64,000 nucleotides of DNA from JAPLDB01 sp038206355 (GTDB lineage Bacteria > Bacteroidota > Bacteroidia > AKYH767-A > 2013-40CM-41-45), in assembly GCA_038206355.1 (NCBI GenBank), contig JBBRAY010000017.1, positions 4,500 through 68,499 of the forward strand. The letters run 5' to 3'. The position numbers were made by a program, and so were the translations under genes. The first letter of the stretch is position 1, and each line of letters opens with the position of its first letter. The notes beneath the pieces are model-generated. The model ran no database searches, had not been told where the DNA came from, and saw only the letters and a program-made list of their open reading frames with translations. Shown here piece by piece: positions 59,201-64,000 of the stretch.

Positions 59201-61199
59201 AACTACGCCGGATATTACCGCAGATTATGGTGACAATTTTATTGTTACCTATACAGATGCCAACGGATGCTATTCATCTTCAAATACAATAACGACTGAA
59301 GTGAGGGACTTTTCATTAGATCCTTCATCTGCTTTGAATAACTCATCTTACGGAGAGATATGCTCAGGATCTCCTGCATCACTCACTGTAAACGGAGGTG
59401 CATTGGCAGTTGACGCAACCTGGGTGTGGTATGAAGGCGCATGCGGAAATGGTATTGCTGTAGCATCAGGAACATCTGCAGCTCCAATTCCTACAGGTGG
59501 TGGGATGCATCATTATTATGTAAGAGCCGAAGGGTATTGCAATGTCACCAATTGCGTCCCGGTATCAGTAAGGGTGCGTACATCAGTTCCTTTATCTACC
59601 GTAAATGTGAATTCCGCACCTGCTTCAGCATGTACAGGAAATACGGCAGCGATTTCAGTAAGCACTGTATCAAACGCTTCTTATTATTCATGGAGCGGTC
59701 CATCAGGCGTATTGTTTGATGGCGTTGCAGGTCCTTATCAAACTACTGCTACAGGTGTTGTAACCACATTCGGTTCATTACCTTCCGGATCAGGTTATAG
59801 TATTTGTGCTTTTGCGGGAAATGCCTGCGGACAAAGCGGTACAATCTGCAAATGGGTTCGCGCCAAACTTACTACTCCCGGTGCAATTTCAGGCAGCACT
59901 ACCGGTTGCCCGAATACAAATTCGATTTATAGTGTAGATCCTGTGGCAGGTGCTGATACTTATACATGGACAGTATCAGGAAACGATGCAACATTAAACG
60001 GAACATCACTTTCAACAACCACAACCTCTACTCCGAATGTATCGGTTGATTTCGCCGCTCCGTTTACAGTTGCTACACTTCAAGTTTATGCTTCACTGAG
60101 TTGTGGCTATAACAGCGCATCAAGAAGTCTTGCCATCAGCCGCAATCCTGCAGCGCCGGGAACAATGTCAGGCATTTCATACGTCTGTCCTCAGGGCAGT
60201 GCGATGTATTCAATATCCCCGGTAAACGGGGCGGCAAGTTATAACTGGTCATGTTCTGTTCCCGGAGCCATCATAAGCCCGGCAGGAAATACGGCAAACA
60301 TATTTTTCCCTACCACTATTCCGGGTGGATCTGTGGTTTGCGTAACGGCATTGAGTGGATGCGGATATCCAAGTATAACAAGGTGTAAAGGAATTGCAAC
60401 AGGTATTCCAAATACACCTGCCAATATCATTGGTCCTGCGCTCGGACAGTGTGGCGAAAACGGAGTATCCTATTCAATACCTCCGGTAAACAGCGCAACT
60501 TCATACCAATGGAATGTTTCCAATGGAAATGCATCAATAGTAGGTCCAAATAACCTGAGTTCAATCGCTGTTGATTTCACCGGAAGTCTGAATAATGTAC
60601 AGTTGTCCGTTTATGCCATCAACAATTGTGGAGTCAGCGTAACACGTACATTGAGCGTCTTCGGCAAACCGGGAAATCCTTCAGCGATCCAGGGGAATAA
60701 TTCTGTGTGTAATGGATCTGTTGAAAGTTATACTACAGGCGGATCAGCAGGCGCTACAACATTAACATGGGTGGTACCGAATACTGCCACCATTCTTGGA
60801 GGACAAGGCTCTGCAAACATCCTGGTGCTTTGGGGAAGTTCAGGTGGTCAGCTAAAAGTAATTGCTGTAAACGATTGCGGAAGTTCCTCATATGTTATCC
60901 TGCCGGTTAATGTTACCTGCCGCCAGTCACAAATAAGCAACACATTTGAAAGTGACGTTAAGATTTATCCTAACCCTGCACACGATAAGATGAAAGTGGA
61001 AATATCCTCTTTGATTTCTGACCGTGCAAACATTGAATTAATTAATACCATCGGCGAAATTGTTTACCGTTCAGAATTAAAAATTAATGAAGGCACTAAC
61101 GTGATTGAGCTAAACCTTGAAAATATGGCAAAAGGATTCTATAACCTTTCTGTTAAGGGATCCTCAATCAATGCTCAGCAGCGTATTGTAATTGAATAA
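56289..61199 (+). CDS. Giant T9SS-sorted multidomain surface protein (adhesin-like)
   Basis: 1636 residues with a signal peptide ending near TSTFA. Order by eye: a PPC-like beta-sandwich (about 30-155); an IPT/TIG domain (PVISGFSPSSGCVGSTLTING, about 165-240); Ig-like domains with Cys and Trp (SYQWQDNS); an MBG/nidogen-like beta-domain (YNITSIPYSGPLG...EAWRFTPGG, about 525-720); several short Ig-like repeats (YSWSPTTYL, SYLWNTSSG); four PKD-like repeats (GCPNTNSIYSVDP..., YVCPQGSAMYSISPVNG..., GENGVSYSIPPVNS..., SVCNGSVESYTTGG...); and a Por sorting domain from about 1555 (YPNPAHDK). It resembles large adhesins or gliding-associated proteins. No enzyme domain was recognised. Confidence 0.88.
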   Translation: MKKITFIWASMFLLLFTAITSTFAISPTSDCGTNGSQQITVNNNNCNTTSFDFSSSIGSPSLSGTCASGGTQDGWGWFNANGTSTTVSATPSGSNPRNIALMIYTGTCGSLSLVTCINASSGSGTESVTFTSVNGVNYFIRVVRMSGTSNSSENDVCVTNNVPPVISGFSPSSGCVGSTLTINGTNLNNATSVKIGGTNAAIISNSSTVITATVGSGTTGIVSVTSSGGTANGSGTFTVNQLPVLYTVSGGGAYCPGDAGMPVNLSNSEVGVSYQLKLGASNSGSPVSGTGGAFSFGNQTSTGTYTVVATTGAGCGRTMSGNAAVSTNTNAGISSQPPNRTICENANTSFSVTANGTGPYSYQWQDNSTGSMADISGATNSSFSVSGASLGMSGRQYHVLVTGACGPVVTSNTVSLTVNPIPVVSVSPTPSNAMVCGTGSVTLAASGATTYSWTPGGSSSASISVSPLTTTNYTVTGTTTGCSSTATQSVTVNPAVTALASASLTTLCEGGNSALAAAGGNTTNYNITSIPYSGPLGSGSSAVSGDDVVSGSVTIPFTFSYYGINYNNLYVYTNGFVQLGSSSNSTTVYGQTLPSASNPNNIIAGVLSDLNASSNTISTFTTGSSPNRVFSIYYNNVQFYCSGTSGGCSSNKRGNANFQIRLYENSNIIEVHLQNVANSSTTSGSLKSCGLENANGTSAKVPTGRNGSDGNWMVSTPEAWRFTPGGGTLTYSWSPTTYLTDETISDPTAQNMLLSQNYIVTVTDQNGCTDVSQAAAITVNPLPNVTITPAGPTAFCAGGNVTLTAPAGMSSYSWNTTPVQTTQSIVVNTQAGYIVTGTNSNGCSNTATQVITVYDTLPAAIIVIGNSNLCTGQTTTDLLAFQSNAVSYLWNTSSGTDLITVSTSGIYSVSVTDNHGCLHNQSQAITESSAPVAPIIQALGSIVLCSDGITTTSVVLSTTNYSSDLLWSTSETTPDITADYGDNFIVTYTDANGCYSSSNTITTEVRDFSLDPSSALNNSSYGEICSGSPASLTVNGGALAVDATWVWYEGACGNGIAVASGTSAAPIPTGGGMHHYYVRAEGYCNVTNCVPVSVRVRTSVPLSTVNVNSAPASACTGNTAAISVSTVSNASYYSWSGPSGVLFDGVAGPYQTTATGVVTTFGSLPSGSGYSICAFAGNACGQSGTICKWVRAKLTTPGAISGSTTGCPNTNSIYSVDPVAGADTYTWTVSGNDATLNGTSLSTTTTSTPNVSVDFAAPFTVATLQVYASLSCGYNSASRSLAISRNPAAPGTMSGISYVCPQGSAMYSISPVNGAASYNWSCSVPGAIISPAGNTANIFFPTTIPGGSVVCVTALSGCGYPSITRCKGIATGIPNTPANIIGPALGQCGENGVSYSIPPVNSATSYQWNVSNGNASIVGPNNLSSIAVDFTGSLNNVQLSVYAINNCGVSVTRTLSVFGKPGNPSAIQGNNSVCNGSVESYTTGGSAGATTLTWVVPNTATILGGQGSANILVLWGSSGGQLKVIAVNDCGSSSYVILPVNVTCRQSQISNTFESDVKIYPNPAHDKMKVEISSLISDRANIELINTIGEIVYRSELKINEGTNVIELNLENMAKGFYNLSVKGSSINAQQRIVIE

Positions 61200-61233
61200 A
61201 AATAAATCAGAAAAACTTTCAGTGGCTCATCCA

Positions 61234-61270
61234 AAAGAAAATGCCCTTCAAATTGAAGGGCATTTTCTTT
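61234..61270. terminator. Bidirectional Rho-independent terminator
   Basis: AAAGAAAATGCCCTTC pairs perfectly with GAAGGGCATTTTCTTT (16 bp) around a 5-base loop, with A-runs before and T-runs after. It separates the convergent adhesin and DUF2723 genes and can serve both. Confidence 0.92.
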
Positions 61271-61281
61271 ATTAGTAATTT

Positions 61282-64000
61282 CTACATCCCTGCCTGTGAG
61301 GCAAGGTCATTAAACTTCTTATCCAGCTTCTCAGCCAATTCTTTCTGATCCGTTTGTTTCACAATGCCTGATACAGCCTGCAAGATATATAGTGCCTGGT
61401 TCATATCCTGTTCTACAAACTTGAAATACTTGGTGCCCTTCAAAGACAAATAATAATTCAGGTTGTCGGCATAAATATCGCTGAGCCGTGTAAGAATTGA
61501 GTTTGCTTTATCTACCCATTCTTTTTTCTTACTCAACTCCACATCAGCATTTGCCAGAGCCGGATCAAACGGTATGTTTGTTACGCCTGCCGCGCGGTAG
61601 TACAACTCTCCGATCTTCGTCATGAAATAATTGTAAGGAATCGTCTTGTCGGGCGTAACCTCCACGCATTTATCAAGCACAGCAATTGCCGAATCCTTCT
61701 TTCCTTCGTTTAGTAATTCCTCAGCCAGACGGCCAAAGTTGATGCGGAAATTCGTCGTCATACGCGTGTTGTTTTCATCGAGATAAACGCGCTCATCATT
61801 CATATTTCCCCACACAAATTCAGACATTACATTCTTGTACATCACATCTGTTTCCACTCTGCCGGGAACGATGTCATTTTTCTTTTCGGTACGGATGGGA
61901 ACAATCCGGTAGGTAAGGCCTTCCAGCTGAAAATATGGTTCAAGGTTCATAAAATTATCTGAACCCACTGTGGTTGCAAAGTAAACCGGTCGCTTCCAGT
62001 TGTTATTGGCAAGGATATTCAGCACCATGAGGTCATTCTTCATCAGGTACCCCCCGTCAATAGTCCAGTCCATTACTTTTACAATTTTATCAGCATCTTT
62101 AGCAGCTACTGTTCCGCTGTTAACGGCTGCTGCAGAATCCACAGTAATCTTGAAATGTTTGGTTGGATAATAATTCACCGACTCCCCGCCTTGTGTTCTC
62201 GCTTTCGCCGACTCATCATCGTTGCCCATAAAGTCAACAATTTCCTTTAATTCAACCGGACCTTTCAGGCCGCGGTCATAAAACGGAATATAATCCCTTT
62301 TGCCGAGAGAGTATTTTTCAGTGGCCCATGAAATATTGATCGGATCGCTGTCATAATATTTCCGTTTCAACTGATTGATGTACCAGTCAGTATTCAGGAG
62401 CGACAAATTCACTACACGGACATCCGTCCGAACACCTTCCACTTCCTGGGCATACCACAATGGGAATGTATCATTGTCGCCATTTGTAAAGATGATTGCA
62501 TTGGGTGCACATGAATTCAGGTAGTCTGTCGCAAAGTCACGCGAAGTATAACGGAAAGAACGGTCGTGATCATTCCATTCAGCTTTAGCCATGATTGCAG
62601 GTACAACGAGTCCGACAACGGTTGCGAGGACTGCGGCTACATTGCCGGAAGATTTTTTTCGTATCCATTCAAAAATCTGCAGTACACCAATACCGATCCA
62701 CATTGCAAATGCATAGGTGGAGCCTGCATAAGCATAGTCACGTTCACGCGGCTGAAGCGGAGGACCATTTAAGTAAATCACAATTGCAATTCCTGTAAAG
62801 AAGAACAATAACAAAACAATCCAGGCATCGTGCTTGTCGCGTTTAAAATGGAAATATAAACCGAGCAGACCAAGGATGAATGGAATGCCGTAAAGAAAAT
62901 TCCGCGCCTTGTTATTTTTTAATTGTTCTGATAATTTGTCCTGTGGCCCCAGGCGCATTTCATCAATGAATTTGATACCACTCATCCAGTTTCCTTTGGT
63001 GATTCCGCCCGGCCCCTGAATGTCATTCTGACGTCCTACATAATTCCACAAAAAATAACGCCAGTACATTTCTCCAACCTGATAGGTAAAAAAGAATTTA
63101 AGATTCTCGCCAAATGTCGGTGTGCGGTCACCTTTGATATCGGCCCACTTTTTATATTCCGCGACATGGTTATCCTGACTGCTGTACATCCGTGGGAAAA
63201 TGGTGCTTTTGCTGTCATCATAAATAGGAATTACTTTTCTTCCTGCTTCAACATATTTATCCACCCCTTCTATTTTTGCATACTGCATAGAACCTTGTTC
63301 CTGGTTCACAACTTTTGCATTGAAATATTGTCCATAGAAAAGCGGCCTGTCCCCATATTGCTCACGGTTGAGGTAACTTACAAAGTTGAATACATTGTCA
63401 GGATTGTTTTCGTCGAGTGGAGGTTCTACCTGACTGCGGATTACAATCATGGCAAAGGATGAATATCCGATCAGCACAAAAGCAAAGCTGATCACGGCAG
63501 TATTCCAGTGCACTAAATTTTTTCTTTTGGTGTATCTCAATCCCCACACTACACCGATAATAATCAGTGCAATATAAAATGTGAATCCGCTCCAGAATGG
63601 AAGTCCCATCGTATTCACAAAAAGCAATTCAAATTTACTTCCCAATACAAATAATCCCTGGATCACCCCGAACTGAATAAATCCGAGAATGAGCATTCCA
63701 AGTGAGGCCGTATAAAAAATTCCTTTTTTTGTTGGTTTGTATTTTCTGAAATAATAAACAAAACCCAGTGCAGGGATCGTAAGTAGGTTCAGTAAGTGAA
63801 CGCCGATAGAGAGTCCCATCAGGTAGGCGATGAGGATAATCCACCGGAGGTTATGCGGTTCATCAGCCAGACTTTCCCATTTGAATATCAGCCAAACGAC
63901 GATGGCCGTAAAAAAAGATGAGCTGGCATATACTTCACCTTCAACCGCTGAAAACCAGAAAGAATCAGAAAAGGTATATGCGAGTGCACCGACGGCTCCG
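61282..64000 (-). CDS. DUF2723 multi-pass membrane protein (5' partial)
   Basis: Runs off the right edge; at least 905 residues are visible, because the frame stays open upstream of the Met at 63819 with the family sequence FWFSAVEGEVYASSSFFTAIVVW and LIAYLMGLSIGVHLLNL. The visible N-terminal half has many membrane spans, and the C-terminal half is a soluble region with TPR-like helices (LNEGKKDSAIAVLDKCVEVTP). DUF2723 proteins are predicted GT-C-fold glycosyltransferases, related to protein O-mannosyltransferases. The substrate is unknown; O-glycosylation of surface proteins is a plausible inference. Confidence 0.9.
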   Translation of the reverse strand, partial: GAVGALAYTFSDSFWFSAVEGEVYASSSFFTAIVVWLIFKWESLADEPHNLRWIILIAYLMGLSIGVHLLNLLTIPALGFVYYFRKYKPTKKGIFYTASLGMLILGFIQFGVIQGLFVLGSKFELLFVNTMGLPFWSGFTFYIALIIIGVVWGLRYTKRKNLVHWNTAVISFAFVLIGYSSFAMIVIRSQVEPPLDENNPDNVFNFVSYLNREQYGDRPLFYGQYFNAKVVNQEQGSMQYAKIEGVDKYVEAGRKVIPIYDDSKSTIFPRMYSSQDNHVAEYKKWADIKGDRTPTFGENLKFFFTYQVGEMYWRYFLWNYVGRQNDIQGPGGITKGNWMSGIKFIDEMRLGPQDKLSEQLKNNKARNFLYGIPFILGLLGLYFHFKRDKHDAWIVLLLFFFTGIAIVIYLNGPPLQPRERDYAYAGSTYAFAMWIGIGVLQIFEWIRKKSSGNVAAVLATVVGLVVPAIMAKAEWNDHDRSFRYTSRDFATDYLNSCAPNAIIFTNGDNDTFPLWYAQEVEGVRTDVRVVNLSLLNTDWYINQLKRKYYDSDPINISWATEKYSLGKRDYIPFYDRGLKGPVELKEIVDFMGNDDESAKARTQGGESVNYYPTKHFKITVDSAAAVNSGTVAAKDADKIVKVMDWTIDGGYLMKNDLMVLNILANNNWKRPVYFATTVGSDNFMNLEPYFQLEGLTYRIVPIRTEKKNDIVPGRVETDVMYKNVMSEFVWGNMNDERVYLDENNTRMTTNFRINFGRLAEELLNEGKKDSAIAVLDKCVEVTPDKTIPYNYFMTKIGELYYRAAGVTNIPFDPALANADVELSKKKEWVDKANSILTRLSDIYADNLNYYLSLKGTKYFKFVEQDMNQALYILQAVSGIVKQTDQKELAEKLDKKFNDLASQAGM

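Noticed and set aside
1..64000. tRNA, rRNA or known ncRNA genes
   Set aside because: No cloverleaf with TTCGA-type arms or rRNA sequence found in any intergenic gap.

Overview
The window is AT-rich chromosomal DNA from a member of the Bacteroidota, probably near the Chitinophagales/Sphingobacteriales. The evidence is the many secreted proteins ending in a type IX secretion (Por) sorting domain with a PNP motif, TAnnTTTG-type -7 elements, menaquinone synthesis by the futalosine route, a long-form IspG, a DUF2723 membrane protein, and part of an aryl-polyene/flexirubin pigment cluster. No rRNA, tRNA, CRISPR, integrase or transposase gene was seen.

Bases 1-17333 form a one-directional copper (and probably silver) defence island. 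It starts with the tail of one T9SS cargo protein and a second complete one. Next come a T9SS-sorted multicopper oxidase, two lipoproteins (one with DUF3347), a second multicopper oxidase fused to a CopB-like barrel, and a CusA-type RND pump whose gene is split into two overlapping frames. A TolC-like channel, two membrane-fusion adaptors, small Cys-, Met- or Trp/Gly-rich metal proteins and a CPH-type P-type ATPase follow. Three separate proteins carry the same heavy-metal-binding finger. The likely flow is oxidation of Cu(I) outside the inner membrane, export from cytoplasm to periplasm by the ATPase, and export across the outer membrane by the Cus pump. No metal-responsive regulator is present.

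Bases 17397-33663 are mainly housekeeping: FolC, two T9SS beta-propeller proteins, a GNAT-like protein, HldD, MqnD, MqnB, a QueD/PTPS-family protein, FolE, a Bax-inhibitor-1 protein, FabD, a four-helix-bundle (23S IVP family) protein, a GH3-family enzyme and a deoxynucleoside kinase. Between 28.2 and 32.0 kb the intergenic DNA is rich in repeats: an 8-bp tandem, GGGGAAGTC repeats, a 48-bp minisatellite and a dispersed direct repeat.

Bases 33855-39478 hold a tandemly duplicated cassette, leader-A-B. The leader is a 247-bp, almost invariant repeat with two possible hairpins. A is a small T9SS cargo gene. B is a head-repeat, S74-chaperone, sorting-domain surface protein. The first B is truncated; the second carries a frameshift in a G run and an in-frame TAG. 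This is the most unusual part of the window.

Bases 39581-48554 hold a partial aryl-polyene/flexirubin cluster: O-methyltransferase, tyrosine ammonia-lyase, FabG-like reductase, ketosynthase, ACP, LpxL-like acyltransferase and hotdog dehydratase. An azurin-like lipoprotein, a palindromic MITE-like element and an RCC1-repeat T9SS gene lie within it. The rest (48665-64000) carries T9SS cargo including a 1636-residue adhesin, IspG, a helical-repeat protein, a PorG-like/DUF6089 barrel, a polysaccharide deacetylase and a partial DUF2723 protein.
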